From contig NZ_CANLTC010000002.1 of the NCBI RefSeq assembly GCF_947493865.1, positions 1 to 64,000 on the forward strand: 64,000 nt of DNA, read 5' to 3'. This DNA comes from an uncultured Halomonas sp. (lineage in GTDB: Bacteria > Pseudomonadota > Gammaproteobacteria > Pseudomonadales > Halomonadaceae). Each line of letters opens with the position of its first letter. Position 1 is the stretch's first letter. The notes under the pieces were generated by a model. That model worked only from the letters and a program-made list of their open reading frames with translations, had not been told where the DNA came from and made no database searches. This document shows positions 1 to 9,003 of the stretch, piece after piece. Position numbers and translations under genes: made by a program.

Positions 1-74
1 TGGCCTACGGGTACCGCGACACGGGGTACTTCTTCCTGAAGATCCGTGCTGCGTTTCCCGGTAAAGTGCGATGA
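1..74 (+). CDS. C-terminal tail of an ORF cut by the window edge, possibly a transposase
   Basis: The frame beginning at base 3 is open from the window edge to a TGA at 72-74 and gives 23 residues ending GYRDTGYFFLKIRAAFPG plus five more. A GYRD/YF.LKI ending resembles the C terminus of some DDE transposases (ISL3-like), but this is from memory of the family and the catalytic part lies outside the window. No inverted-repeat end could be recognised after the stop. It may equally be the end of an unrelated gene. Confidence 0.4.
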   Translation, partial: AYGYRDTGYFFLKIRAAFPGKVR

Positions 75-79
75 ACCAT

Positions 80-113
80 AAAAAAGCCCCCACTCAAGCG
101 ATGAGCGAGGGCT
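80..113 (-). terminator. Rho-independent terminator of the purine operon
   Basis: Read on the minus strand, AGCCC and CTC pair with GAG and GGGCT around a short loop and are followed by six T residues. The hairpin lies about 50 bases past the stop of the leftward nucleobase permease gene and would end that operon. Confidence 0.8.
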
Positions 114-165
114 GAGAAGAGATACCGCTAAAGCAAGCGTGCTAGAAAATCATACCCGGCACCAT

Positions 166-1512
166 TCAAATGCTGTCGCGCATGGCATGCTCGCTCTTGG
201 GCAGAATCAGGTTCAGCACGATGGCGGTGATGGCGCCGGGAATCAGGCCGGACTCGATGACGGCCTGCATGTTGGTCGACAGGTTGGCGTAGAGGCCTTC
301 CTGAGCCGGCAGCCCGATGGCTACCGCCAGAGAGACACCGATGACCACCATGTTGCGCTTGTTGAAATCGACCCCGCTGAGCATCTTGATGCCGGCACTG
401 GCGATCATGCCGAACATGATCAAGACCGCCCCGCCGAGTACCGCATTGGGAATGCTCGAAATGATGGCTCCCAACTTGGGCAGCAGGCCCGCCAGCAGCA
501 GGAAGCCGCCCCCGATCGCCACCACGTAGCGGCTGACGACGCCGGTCAGGGCGACCATGCCGACATTCTGGCTGAAGCTGATCTGCGGGAAGGCATTGAA
601 AATGGCAGCGAAAATACTGGCAATACCGTCCGCCATGACGCCACCGGAGAGTTCCTTCTTGGTTGGTTCGCGATTCATGCCGCCTGCGGTGGTGCCGACG
701 ATGTCACCAATGGATTCGGCGCAGGTCACCAGTGCCAGCAGGACCACTGGAACGATTGCTGCAAGGTGAAACTCCAGGCCGATGGCCAAGGGGACGGGCA
801 AGGAAATCCATTCGGCGCTGCCAATCTTGCCGAACTCCACGTAGCCGAAGAGGATGGCGGCCCCATAGCCCGCCAGCAGGCCCGCCAGGGGGGCGGCTTC
901 GGACCAGATACCGCGACCGTATTGGTGCAGACCCAGGGTGACGGCGAAGACCAGTGCCGCCAAGGCAAGATGATGCGGTGCGCCGAAGTCCGGGGCGCCG
1001 AAGCCGCCGCCGACATAAGCAAAGCCTACCGGCATCAGCAGTACGCCGAGCATGATGACGAAGGTGCCGGTGACCACCGGCGGAAACAGGAAGCGAAACC
1101 AGGGCAGAAATAGCCCCACCAGCGCCATGGCGATACCGCCGCACAGTGCCGCACCGAGTACCGCCGGCAGGCCCATGCCCACGGCGATAGGGATCAATAC
1201 CGGCACGAAGCCGAAGCTGGTGCCCATGACGATGGGCAGGCGAGCACCTATCGGCCCCAGGCCCAGGGACTGCAATAGCGTGGCGACCCCGGCGACGAAC
1301 ATCGCCGCCTGGATCATGAAGGCGGTCTGATCCGCGGGCAGATCCGCCGCACCGGCGATGATGATGGGGACGGTGACGTTGCCGACGAACATCGCCAGCA
1401 CGTGCTGAATGCCCAACGGCACGGCGCGGCCCAACGGCGGCATGGCATTGACGTCATGGGTACTACGGACGTGCTGAGGCATGTCCTTGGATTGCTCGGT
1501 CGTCGTCGTCAT
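166..1512 (-). CDS. NCS2-family xanthine/uracil-type permease
   Basis: A 448-residue polytopic inner-membrane protein of the nucleobase:cation symporter-2 family, which imports xanthine, uracil or uric acid with a proton or sodium ion. The sequence is hydrophobic nearly throughout, and the family signature is visible around residues 312-330 (SQNVGMVALTGVVSRYV). An AGGAG lies 9 bases before the ATG. The gene follows the 8-oxoguanine deaminase gene by 36 bases on the same strand, so the two very likely share a transcript that ends at the hairpin at 80-113. The context favours an oxidised or simple purine as substrate, but the specificity cannot be read from the sequence. Confidence 0.9.
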   Translation of the reverse strand: MTTTTEQSKDMPQHVRSTHDVNAMPPLGRAVPLGIQHVLAMFVGNVTVPIIIAGAADLPADQTAFMIQAAMFVAGVATLLQSLGLGPIGARLPIVMGTSFGFVPVLIPIAVGMGLPAVLGAALCGGIAMALVGLFLPWFRFLFPPVVTGTFVIMLGVLLMPVGFAYVGGGFGAPDFGAPHHLALAALVFAVTLGLHQYGRGIWSEAAPLAGLLAGYGAAILFGYVEFGKIGSAEWISLPVPLAIGLEFHLAAIVPVVLLALVTCAESIGDIVGTTAGGMNREPTKKELSGGVMADGIASIFAAIFNAFPQISFSQNVGMVALTGVVSRYVVAIGGGFLLLAGLLPKLGAIISSIPNAVLGGAVLIMFGMIASAGIKMLSGVDFNKRNMVVIGVSLAVAIGLPAQEGLYANLSTNMQAVIESGLIPGAITAIVLNLILPKSEHAMRDSI

Positions 1513-1548
1513 CGATACTGCTCCTGCTTGTTGTTGTCGAAAGGGGAG

Positions 1549-2904
1549 TCATAACGCCTTGCGTAGTCGCCTGGCGGCTTCGTCGTGCCGGGCCATCAAG
1601 CGGCTCAGGTCTATTTCACAAGGTAGGCCATCGGTTATTCGCCAGCGTCCGGCGACCATGACGCGGTCGGCTCGCTGGGCACCGCACAACAGCAGTGCCG
1701 CCAGCGGGTTCTCGGCGCCGGAAAAGCGCGGTTCGTCGAGTTTGAAGAGGGCCAGGTCGGCCTGCTGGCCGGGTTCCAGGCCGCCAATGTCATTACGGCC
1801 TAGGCAACGCGCGGAGCCTTGCGTTGCCCAGCGAATGACGTCTTCATGGGTGACGCCGCTAGGCGAATAACGCAGGCGACCCAGCAACAGGGCCTGGCGC
1901 ATTTCGTTGGCCAGGTTGGAGTGATCGTTGGAGGCAGAGCCATCCACTGCAAGCCCGACGGGTGCTCCGGCGGCTTCGAGTTCCAGAGTGCGGCACATGC
2001 CGGAGCCCAGCACCATGTTGGATGACGGGCAGTGCGCGATACCGGTGCCGGCCTGGCCCAGGCGCCTGATCTCGTCGTCATTGAAATGAATGCCGTGGGC
2101 CAGCCAGGTTCTGCTGGTCAACCAGCCGCACGCTTCCAGGTAATCCAGCGGGCGCATGCCGAAAAGACGCTGACAATAAGCGGTCTCGTCCTTGGTCTCG
2201 GCGAGATGGGTATGCAGGCGAACGTCATGGGATTTGGCGAGGCGTGCGCTTTCCTGCATCAGTTCGCGGCTGACCGAAAAAGGGGAGCAGGGCGCCAGGG
2301 CGATGGTCGTCATGGCGCCGTCGCCGCGCTGATGGTAGCGCTCGATCAAGCGTTGGCTATCGTCGAGGATGGTTTGTTCGTCTTGCACCACGGATTGCGG
2401 GGGCAAACCGCCATCGTCCTGGCCCACGCTCATCGAGCCTCGGGTCAGGGCGGCGCGCACGCCAAGTCGCCGAGCGGTCTCCACCTGGCAATCGATGGCG
2501 CCGAGCAGGGCACCGGAAAAGACGTAGTGGTGATCGGCCACGGTGGTGCAGCCGGACATCAAGAGTTCGACCATGGCCAGTTCGCTGGCCTGCGCCAACT
2601 GCGCCTCGTCGAGATTCGCCCAGACCTCGTAGAGCGTCGTCAACCAAGGGAAAAGCTCCTTGTTGAGTGCGGGCGAGTAGGCGCGGGTCAGGGTCTGATA
2701 GAAATGGTGATGCGTATTGACCAGCCCGGGCAATAGCACGTGCCGAGAGGCATCGAAGGTCTCGTCCACAGACTTGCGGGGCTTAGCACCGGTGGCAATC
2801 TTCTCGAGAATGCGCGTGCCCTGGATGACTACGCCTCCCGTGGCATCGGGGTCGGCGCAGGCAAGCGGATCACGGATCCAGAGCGTTCGGGCTGTGTCGG
2901 TCAT
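1549..2904 (-). CDS. 8-oxoguanine deaminase-like amidohydrolase (TRZ/ATZ family)
   Basis: A 451-residue zinc amidohydrolase. It shows the metal motif GLVNTHHHFYQT near residue 60, LHTHLAET in the middle, AHGIHF, and a late VDGSASNDHSNL carrying the metal-ligand Asp. The sequence resembles the 8-oxoguanine deaminase described for Pseudomonas (Pa0142), which turns 8-oxoguanine into urate; guanine or isocytosine deaminase are alternatives. The start is the ATG at 2904, because GAGGAGAGG sits just upstream, rather than an earlier in-frame ATG at 2961 that would run through a structured leader. The adjacent nucleobase permease supports a purine salvage or degradation role. Confidence 0.85.
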   Translation of the reverse strand: MTDTARTLWIRDPLACADPDATGGVVIQGTRILEKIATGAKPRKSVDETFDASRHVLLPGLVNTHHHFYQTLTRAYSPALNKELFPWLTTLYEVWANLDEAQLAQASELAMVELLMSGCTTVADHHYVFSGALLGAIDCQVETARRLGVRAALTRGSMSVGQDDGGLPPQSVVQDEQTILDDSQRLIERYHQRGDGAMTTIALAPCSPFSVSRELMQESARLAKSHDVRLHTHLAETKDETAYCQRLFGMRPLDYLEACGWLTSRTWLAHGIHFNDDEIRRLGQAGTGIAHCPSSNMVLGSGMCRTLELEAAGAPVGLAVDGSASNDHSNLANEMRQALLLGRLRYSPSGVTHEDVIRWATQGSARCLGRNDIGGLEPGQQADLALFKLDEPRFSGAENPLAALLLCGAQRADRVMVAGRWRITDGLPCEIDLSRLMARHDEAARRLRKAL

Positions 2905-2926
2905 GGGCCTCTCCTCAGCGATAGAA

Positions 2927-2996
2927 ACCGGCAACTGGACTAACCGAAGGGTTACCCACATCAGTGTGGTTCAGGTGCCTTGCTCTGGGAGCCGGT
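2927..2996 (-). promoter_or_regulatory. Structured leader RNA, possible riboswitch
   Basis: On the minus strand ACCGGC (2991-2996) pairs with GCCGGT (2927-2932) and encloses two hairpins: CCACA/TGTGG with a four-base loop (2956-2969) and TAACC/GGTTA with a CTTC loop (2941-2954). This makes a three-way junction of about 70 nt with a 21-base unpaired stretch (TCCCAGAGCAAGGCACCTGAA) after the first strand. It ends about 10 bases before the Shine-Dalgarno of the deaminase gene, so translation control is possible. A purine-sensing element would fit the operon, but no known class was matched with confidence. Confidence 0.45.
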
Positions 2997-3159
2997 GATT
3001 GTTTTGTGTACCGTTGTTGTATACCAAAATCGTAGATAGTGGTGTCACTGTCAAGCGTTTACTGTCTACAGCCTATGAGACTTACGTCGAGGTAGTGTTT
3101 TCTTTAAGCTGATAGTATTGATGTTGAGTGGTTTTTTAATACTAGAAGGAGGGAAGGGT

Positions 3160-3330
3160 ATGCGCGCTTTCGGATCATTGAGTTTGGTACTTCTGCTATT
3201 GGCTGGCTGTAGCTATACGCCGGCACGTATCGATCCCGAGCCGGTAATCGAAGTCGGCGATGGTCACCATGATCATCGGAATGGCGGAGACTTCTGCCCC
3301 CCTGGGCAGGCGAAGAAAGGGCGTTGCTGA
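3160..3330 (+). CDS. Small predicted lipoprotein
   Basis: A 56-residue protein with a short positive start (MRAF), a hydrophobic stretch and the lipobox LLAGC, which predicts lipid attachment at Cys18 and anchoring in the outer or inner membrane. The mature part is about 39 residues, carries a GDGHHDHR cluster, and has two further cysteines near the end (DFCPPGQAKKGRC). AGAAGGAGGG lies upstream of the ATG at 3160, which favours this start over ones 42 bases earlier. The His/Asp cluster could bind a metal, but no function is known to me. The gene stands alone between the purine operon and a permease. Confidence 0.7.
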   Translation: MRAFGSLSLVLLLLAGCSYTPARIDPEPVIEVGDGHHDHRNGGDFCPPGQAKKGRC

Positions 3331-3476
3331 GGCCGTCGACAACACCCATATTGGCGATGACTTATAACAACGACATGGCAATTCGTTTAAGCAAGCGAGA
3401 CCCCATGAAATAAACGGCTCTGTTAGAATCTCCCGCTTTCACGCACGTCCCTCTACGCTGGAACAGGAAATAAAGC

Positions 3477-4823
3477 ATGAATGCGGTAATTCTGGCCGTC
3501 CTGGTCATGGTCGGGCTGTCATTGGCTCGGGTGTCGGTGGTCTTCGCCCTGGTGGTCGGGGCTTTGGTGGGTGGGCTGGTCGGTGGTCTTTCATTGGGCG
3601 ATACCCTGGCGGCCTTCAATGACGGCGTGGGCGGCGGTGCCAAGGTTGCCCTGGCCTACGCGACCCTCGGCGCCTTTGCCGTCGCCATCTCCCGGGCGGG
3701 TTTGCCGGATTTGCTGGCGCAACGCTTGATCGGTTTATTGAACCAGGAAGCATCCGCGCGGCGTCAGGCTGCGGTCAAATACACGCTCATCGGTTCAGTA
3801 CTGTTGGTGGCGATCTCTTCCCAGAATCTTATTCCGGTGCATATTGCCTTCATTCCTATTCTGATTCCGCCCTTGCTCAAGGTGATGAACCAGTTGCGCC
3901 TGGATCGTCGGGCGGTGGCCTGCGCGCTGACCTTCGGCTTGACCGCGACTTATATGCTATTGCCGGTGGGCTTCGGGGCAATCTTTCTCAATGACATCCT
4001 GCTGACCAATATTAACGAGGCGGGGCAATCACTGGGCCTCGAGATCACCCGAGGAATGGTCCCTCTGGCCATGAGCGTGCCGGTCGGCGGCATGGCGCTG
4101 GGCTTGCTGGTGGCGCTGTTCTTGAGTTATCGCAAGCCGCGAGACTATGACGCGCTGGATGCGAGCACCAGTAATCTTCCGCATCGCCAGGAGCGGGTGG
4201 AGATTCACACCCTCGGGCTTGTGATGTCGGTAGTGGCCATCGTTGCCGCCCTGGGTATTCAGCTTTACAGCGGCTCGATGATTCTCGGTGGCCTGGTTGG
4301 CTTCGCCTTACTCTCCGTGGGCGGCGTCTTCAAATGGCGTGAAGCCGACGATCTGTTCACCAGTGGCATGCGCATGATGGCGCTGATCGGCTTCATCATG
4401 ATTTCCGCCTCCGGGTTCGCGGCGGTGATGAACGCCACCGGCGAGATCGAACTGCTGGTGGATAATGCCTTCGATATCATCGGCGACAATCAGGGCCTGG
4501 CGGCGCTCATCATGCTGCTGGTCGGTCTGTTTATCACTCTTGGGATCGGCTCGTCGTTCTCGACCATCCCGATTATCGCCGCCATCTACGTGCCGCTGGC
4601 AGTGCAGTTCGGCTTCTCGCCGTTGGCAACAGTTGCACTGGTGGGTACCGCCGCAGCGTTGGGTGATGCCGGCTCGCCCGCCTCGGACTCGACCCTGGGG
4701 CCGACCTCGGGGCTTAGCGTCGACCGCCAGCACGATCATATCTGGGACTCGGTGGTGCCGACGTTCATTCACTACAATATCCCGCTGATCGCGTTTGGCT
4801 GGCTGGCGGCCATGTGGTTGTAA
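3477..4823 (+). CDS. YuiF/NhaC-type permease
   Basis: A 448-residue membrane protein with about eleven hydrophobic segments. It resembles the YuiF group (COG2056) of the NhaC/ion transporter superfamily, whose members are annotated as Na+/H+ antiporters or as amino acid (histidine-type) transporters. The N-terminal repeat ([20 protein letters not shown]) and the C-terminal [18 protein letters not shown] are typical of the group. A GGAA precedes the ATG. It appears monocistronic; the next gene lies 243 bases downstream. Substrate and coupling ion cannot be told from the sequence. In a halophile a sodium-linked role is plausible but is inference. Confidence 0.75.
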   Translation: MNAVILAVLVMVGLSLARVSVVFALVVGALVGGLVGGLSLGDTLAAFNDGVGGGAKVALAYATLGAFAVAISRAGLPDLLAQRLIGLLNQEASARRQAAVKYTLIGSVLLVAISSQNLIPVHIAFIPILIPPLLKVMNQLRLDRRAVACALTFGLTATYMLLPVGFGAIFLNDILLTNINEAGQSLGLEITRGMVPLAMSVPVGGMALGLLVALFLSYRKPRDYDALDASTSNLPHRQERVEIHTLGLVMSVVAIVAALGIQLYSGSMILGGLVGFALLSVGGVFKWREADDLFTSGMRMMALIGFIMISASGFAAVMNATGEIELLVDNAFDIIGDNQGLAALIMLLVGLFITLGIGSSFSTIPIIAAIYVPLAVQFGFSPLATVALVGTAAALGDAGSPASDSTLGPTSGLSVDRQHDHIWDSVVPTFIHYNIPLIAFGWLAAMWL

Positions 4824-5066
4824 CGGCTCTTCTCACAAGAGGCTTGCCAATCGGCTGGCCCATTATCGCAAACTTGCCCACGTTGTAAAAATGACGATCC
4901 ATCCAATAAACGGCTATATAGGAATTGATGTTACGCCTATAAATACGGGGTAGGGTCGTCGAATATCAATAATGCAAGAAAAAAGCAACGTAACTCTTGG
5001 CATAAGGCGTGTAAACGTTAATAATTGCACCGTAACCGTAAATTTTAATATAAGGGTATAAGCCGT

Positions 5067-5444
5067 ATGTCACTGCTCAGTGAATATATGATGAAAGAGC
5101 AAATGCTCAAACAGATTCAGCAAGAACTCGAACAGATGGAGGGTGACCAACGGTTAAAGTCCGAGCTCGAGTTCAAGGAGCGCCTGGAGGCGCTAATGCA
5201 AGAGTTTGGTAAAAGCGCGAGCGATGTCATCGATCTTCTCCAGCCCAACGAACCATCCACCAATGCCGCTAAAAGCGTTGCCACTGGGAGCGCTCGACGT
5301 AAGCGCAAGCTGAAGATATACAAGAACCCCAACACCGGTGAAGTAGTGGAAACCCGGGGTGGGAACCAGAAAACACTCAAGGCCTGGAAAGACCAATACG
5401 GTGCCGATACTGTCGAGTCCTGGCTGGTACGCACCGAAGGTTGA
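5067..5444 (+). CDS. mvaT: MvaT-type H-NS family nucleoid protein
   Basis: A 125-residue xenogeneic silencer of the MvaT/H-NS type, which coats AT-rich DNA and represses transcription. Residues 1-62 form the coiled-coil oligomerisation part (EMMKEQML... ELEFKERLEALMQEF). A basic linker (SARRKRKLK, about 75-83) follows, then the DNA-binding domain with the MvaT signature YKNPNTGEVVETRGGNQKTL and KAWK. Length and domain order match Pseudomonas MvaT. The gene lies at the edge of an AT-rich stretch and is followed by a shorter paralogue of its N-terminal part at 6136. Symbol by family resemblance. Confidence 0.9.
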   Translation: MSLLSEYMMKEQMLKQIQQELEQMEGDQRLKSELEFKERLEALMQEFGKSASDVIDLLQPNEPSTNAAKSVATGSARRKRKLKIYKNPNTGEVVETRGGNQKTLKAWKDQYGADTVESWLVRTEG

Positions 5445-6135
5445 GGAGTGAGGTGCATGTTTAGGCACTCATTTTGGTATAGATAAAAAGCTATTTTGCC
5501 TCAAATAAGGAGGTTTTCACGACCTTCAAGCAACATTGATATTGTTGTGCTAATAAAATAGTATGATTTTGTCTGGTTTGTATTTTTTAGTAACCTGACG
5601 TAATGTTATGCTTGTCTTCAATATCCTGTTCTATTGGGGGGCGCGATATCAGCTGTATTCCTTGATGCCCGTGAATGTAGATCGTGTTGAATTTTACACC
5701 TTCTGCATTTACCGGGTTTTTTTTGTTGCGTAGATGTACATAATTTTGCCATCATAAAGGCCTTGATTGCGGTGTCCATGACTCCTTTACAGATATGTGC
5801 CTTCTAGCGTCATAAAGTCATCGCCGCTATCGTTTGAAAATACATCATCTGGTTATTTAAAGAGCAGGCTTTTACTTACTGCTGAGCAAGCCAATATCCT
5901 GGAGCCAAGCGGTAAGGACATTTAGATGAGATAGAATGTCAAGCATGGCGCCTGTAGGGCGTACCAAAGTCATGCAATGCGCTGTAAAAAAGTAATTCAG
6001 TTACGCCTGTTATTATTCAGGCTGAAGCTAAAGCATTCGAATGGCTGCTGTCTTTTGGATTTTTATTTATCGCTGCTTTAACAAGATAGTCTCTAAGATT
6101 TTTTTAACTTTGCTTATGGTATTGATACTAACCTC
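5445..6135. other. AT-rich gene-free stretch between mvaT and its short paralogue
   Basis: About 690 bases with visibly higher A+T than the surrounding genes and no convincing coding frame. It has many A/T tracts of the sort bound by MvaT proteins. A good Shine-Dalgarno (AAGGAGG, near 5508) is followed by no ATG, GTG or TTG in place, which may mark a lost small gene. The promoter of the paralogue at 6136 must lie at its right end, but no clear -35/-10 pair was found. Confidence 0.5.
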
Positions 6136-6387
6136 ATGAAATTCAATAAACCGCGTCAAATGGATGAAAGAGAGAAGCTGCGCAAGTTTCGTGAACTTGA
6201 TGACGCCTTTGCTCAGGCGTTGAAGGACATGGATGGTTCCAGCAAGCGTCAGCAGAGAGCGCGAGAACAGGAGGCCAAGCAGGAGTTCGAGCAGCGTTTG
6301 CGCACCCTGATGAGTGATTTCCACCAGTCCGACACCAGTGTCGATACGTTACTGCGCACCCTGATCAAACTGGGCAAGATCGCTTGA
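6136..6387 (+). CDS. Headless MvaT/H-NS paralogue (oligomerisation part only)
   Basis: An 83-residue highly charged helical protein. Its residues 47-72 (KQEFEQRLRTLMSDF...VDTLL) align with residues 34-60 of the MvaT protein encoded 700 bases upstream (ELEFKERLEALMQEF...VIDLL), which belong to the oligomerisation domain. The protein then ends (IKLGKIA) before any basic linker or the GGNxKTLKxWK DNA-binding motif. By analogy with truncated H-NS proteins such as H-NST, it may bind MvaT and weaken silencing, or serve as a co-oligomer. No strong Shine-Dalgarno is visible; an ATG at 6160 is an alternative start. The paralogy is seen in the sequence; the antagonist role is inference. Confidence 0.7.
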   Translation: MKFNKPRQMDEREKLRKFRELDDAFAQALKDMDGSSKRQQRAREQEAKQEFEQRLRTLMSDFHQSDTSVDTLLRTLIKLGKIA

Positions 6388-6535
6388 GCGTGTTGGCATA
6401 TTGATCAGCCTTTGTGCTCTTGATGACAGCTTTTATCAATCGCGTGGAGTATCCACCCGTGTTCGCATCTGATCCGATTTCCCTTTCTGACCTGAAGATA
6501 TATCCTGTCATTCAGGCTACATTAAGGGCTGGAAT

Positions 6536-6649
6536 ATGAATATCGCTGAACAGATCGCGAAAGAAGTACGCCATCTACCTGACTCGCTGCAAAAATAAGT
6601 GATTGATTTTGTTGAGTTTATTAGAATAAAACATCATGCATGCAATTGA
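6536..6649 (+). pseudogene. DUF2281-type antitoxin remnant with a premature stop
   Basis: The ATG at 6536 opens MNIAEQIAKEVRHLPDSLQK. A TAA at 6596-6598 then interrupts the frame, which continues as VIDFVEFIRIKHHA to a TGA at 6647. Together these read like the N-terminal helix-turn-helix-like part of DUF2281 antitoxins (compare SRLPVLRQQEVLDFVAFLEQ in the intact gene at 35675). A single G-to-T change (GAA to TAA) would explain the break. The rest of the antitoxin and any toxin are missing. Confidence 0.6.
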
Positions 6650-7118
6650 CGGCTCGCGATAAGATCAACCCCACCCCAATAGTAGTTGGCCTGTCTGTCA
6701 TTCGCGACACACCCAACACAAATTCATACGACTGACATCTAGTGGCCACGGAATCGGTTCACTAGAATGCCCATCTCAAGAAATAACAGCTTTGTTACAA
6801 AAGTCCACCATATCTCCCCGTACTCACGAGTGTGGCGCAAGCAATAGCATTAGGTAAGTGCTACCATTTCGCTATTTTTTCGCACATCCAAGCTTTGTGC
6901 AATCTTATCAAGCGCTAGAGATCGGATATAGGGTCAGGGAAGATGCCCGTAACAATCCTTGGGCGGTAGCGTGCCTGAAGCACTCTCAACTCCTGGGTTA
7001 GATCCTGTTCTACGCGAAATATTGCATCTATTGGGCTTTCGTTGCGCAGCTTTTCGGCGTGGCTTCAGCAGCGCGAAAGGTAGTGATTAACTTGGCTTTT
7101 CTTTATTTTTGGTACTGA
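6650..7118. other. Intergenic region upstream of the SLC13 permease
   Basis: About 470 bases without a convincing gene. On the minus strand 6915-7064 is an open stretch of 49 codons ending RPRIVTGIFPDPISDL with protein-like composition, but it has no start codon and no recognised family, so it may be a decayed gene end. The promoter of the permease gene at 7119 should be in the last 100 bases; I could not single it out. Confidence 0.35.
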
Positions 7119-8885
7119 ATGAACGTTCACGCTTTAATGACGCTTGCTGTTATTGTCGTCGTTCTTGCCACGCTTGCACTTACCCGCATCGCCGCCGATG
7201 TCATCATGATGGCAGCGTTGGCGTTTCTGGTGATTTTTGGCATTCTCGGGCCTGGCGAGGCGTTGGCGGGATTTGCCAACCCTGGGGTAATGACGATCGC
7301 TACGCTCTACATCGTGGCGGCAGGCCTCAAGGAAACCGGGTCCATTCAATGGATTGCCCACCGCCTGCTGGGGCAGCCGCACCATATCAAACAGGCTCAG
7401 CTGAGAGTATTGCTCCCGGCGTCTGGTTTGAGCGCTTTCATGAACAACACCACAGTGGTGGCGATGTTCATTCCGGCCATCCAGGAATGGGCCCAGCGTT
7501 TGAAAATGCCGCCTTCCAAACTGCTTTTGCCGCTCAGCTATGCAGCTATCCTTGGTGGCACCTGTACGTTGATTGGTACCAGTACCAATCTGGTCGTGGA
7601 CGGTCTGCTGCAGAGCGAGAAGGGCGTCTCTCTTGGCATGTTCGAGTTGGCATGGGTTGGAGGGCCGCTGCTACTGGTTGGTGGTGCTTTCTTATGGCTC
7701 TTCGCCGATCGGTTGCTTCCAGATCGGCAGGGGGCATTGGAGCAATTAGAGCAAGCGCGTGAATATAGTGTAGAAGTGAGTATCGAGTCCGATGGCCCGC
7801 TGCCTGGCAAGACGATCGCCGATGCTGGCTTGCGTAGCATGACCTATGGTTATTTGGCTGATATTGAGCGTGATGGCCATTTGATGACGGCGGTTCCTCC
7901 GGACACCCGGCTCAGAGCAAACGATATCCTCATCTTTATCGGTGCGCCAGAGTGTGCCAGGGAACTGCGCCGTGTGCATGGTTTGAAGCCGGCCAACGGC
8001 GATGTGCACAAGCTCGATATCGCGCTTCATCGCCGATGCCTGGTCGAAGCGGTCATCGGGCATGACTTCGCTGGGCTATATCAGACGGTTCGGGAGTCAC
8101 GTTTTCGTTCGCGTTTTCAAGCCGTCATCCTTTCGATTTCGCGCGCAGGCAGGCGTTTACCTGGAAAGGTCGGCGATATCGAATTGCAGGTGGGCGATAC
8201 GCTGTTGATGGAAACCACGCAGGAATTTGTCGAGCAGTATCGTCACCGAAAGGATTTCCTGCTGGTCAGCGCATTGAACGACTCGACACCCCCTGACTTC
8301 CGTAAAGCCCCTGCCGCACTGACTATTCTTGTGGTCATGGTGCTATCTAGTGCCTCCGGATTGTTATCGATCCTGGAGGCGGCGTTTCTTGCGGCGGGTG
8401 CCATGCTGGCAACGCGTTGTCTCTCGGCGAGCAAGGCGCGGCACTATGTCGACTTGAGCGTACTCATCGTGATTGCCGCTTCCTTTTCACTGGGAGCGGC
8501 CATGAGCAAAACGGGGGCAGCCGGGCAAATAGCGCAATGGCTAATGTTTGCCAATGGCCTTTCTCCCTGGTTAGTTCTGGCGCTGGTTTACTTGATGACG
8601 GTGATTTTTACCGAGTTGATCACTAACAATGCAGCCGCAGTATTGATGTTTCCCATAGCGATGGCGGTCGCCGAGCAGCTAGATGTCAGTTTCATGCCTT
8701 TTGCCATCGCCATCATGGTTGCTGCATCGGCCAGTTTCATGACTCCTCTGGGCTACCAGACCAACCTGATGGTGATGGGGCCTGGCGGGTATCGATTCAG
8801 CGATTATTTACGAATCGGCGCGCCATTGAGCGCCTTGGTCGCCATTACGGCGATCATGCTGATTCCGGTGATCTGGGAGTTTTAA
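7119..8885 (+). CDS. SLC13/DASS-type permease with TrkA-C domains, probable sulfate importer
   Basis: A 588-residue inner-membrane transporter. Residues 1-205 hold the first bundle with the substrate motif NNTTVVAMFIP. Residues about 210-385 form a soluble stretch with two TrkA-C (RCK_C) modules. Residues 395-588 hold the second bundle with the matching NNAAAVLMFPIAMA. This architecture is that of SLC13-family permeases often placed next to sulfate assimilation genes. The gene lies 118 bases upstream of cysD on the same strand, so sulfate is the likely substrate; other dianions are possible. The Shine-Dalgarno before the ATG is weak. Confidence 0.8.
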   Translation: MNVHALMTLAVIVVVLATLALTRIAADVIMMAALAFLVIFGILGPGEALAGFANPGVMTIATLYIVAAGLKETGSIQWIAHRLLGQPHHIKQAQLRVLLPASGLSAFMNNTTVVAMFIPAIQEWAQRLKMPPSKLLLPLSYAAILGGTCTLIGTSTNLVVDGLLQSEKGVSLGMFELAWVGGPLLLVGGAFLWLFADRLLPDRQGALEQLEQAREYSVEVSIESDGPLPGKTIADAGLRSMTYGYLADIERDGHLMTAVPPDTRLRANDILIFIGAPECARELRRVHGLKPANGDVHKLDIALHRRCLVEAVIGHDFAGLYQTVRESRFRSRFQAVILSISRAGRRLPGKVGDIELQVGDTLLMETTQEFVEQYRHRKDFLLVSALNDSTPPDFRKAPAALTILVVMVLSSASGLLSILEAAFLAAGAMLATRCLSASKARHYVDLSVLIVIAASFSLGAAMSKTGAAGQIAQWLMFANGLSPWLVLALVYLMTVIFTELITNNAAAVLMFPIAMAVAEQLDVSFMPFAIAIMVAASASFMTPLGYQTNLMVMGPGGYRFSDYLRIGAPLSALVAITAIMLIPVIWEF

Positions 8886-9003
8886 CAACGGTGCCATTCA
8901 TTCGTAATATGTCGTACGCCAATTTAGAGGCCGAAGTGCTTACTTGAGACGCTAGCCGGCTTTCCACTCTTCGTTTATCGCTAACATTTATCAGGTATTC
9001 TCG

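Noticed and set aside
139-1113. Long plus-strand frame opposite the nucleobase permease gene
   Set aside because: It is the antisense shadow of a clear membrane-protein gene; its His/Asp/Gln-rich translation has no domain, and the opposite strand has a full family match.
5456-5530. Possible small gene after AAGGAGG near 5508
   Set aside because: No start codon stands at a workable distance and the frame stops after a few codons.
6915-7064. Open minus-strand stretch of 49 codons ending RPRIVTGIFPDPISDL
   Set aside because: No start codon, no ribosome site and no family I recognise. It may be a decayed gene end but is not supported as a gene.
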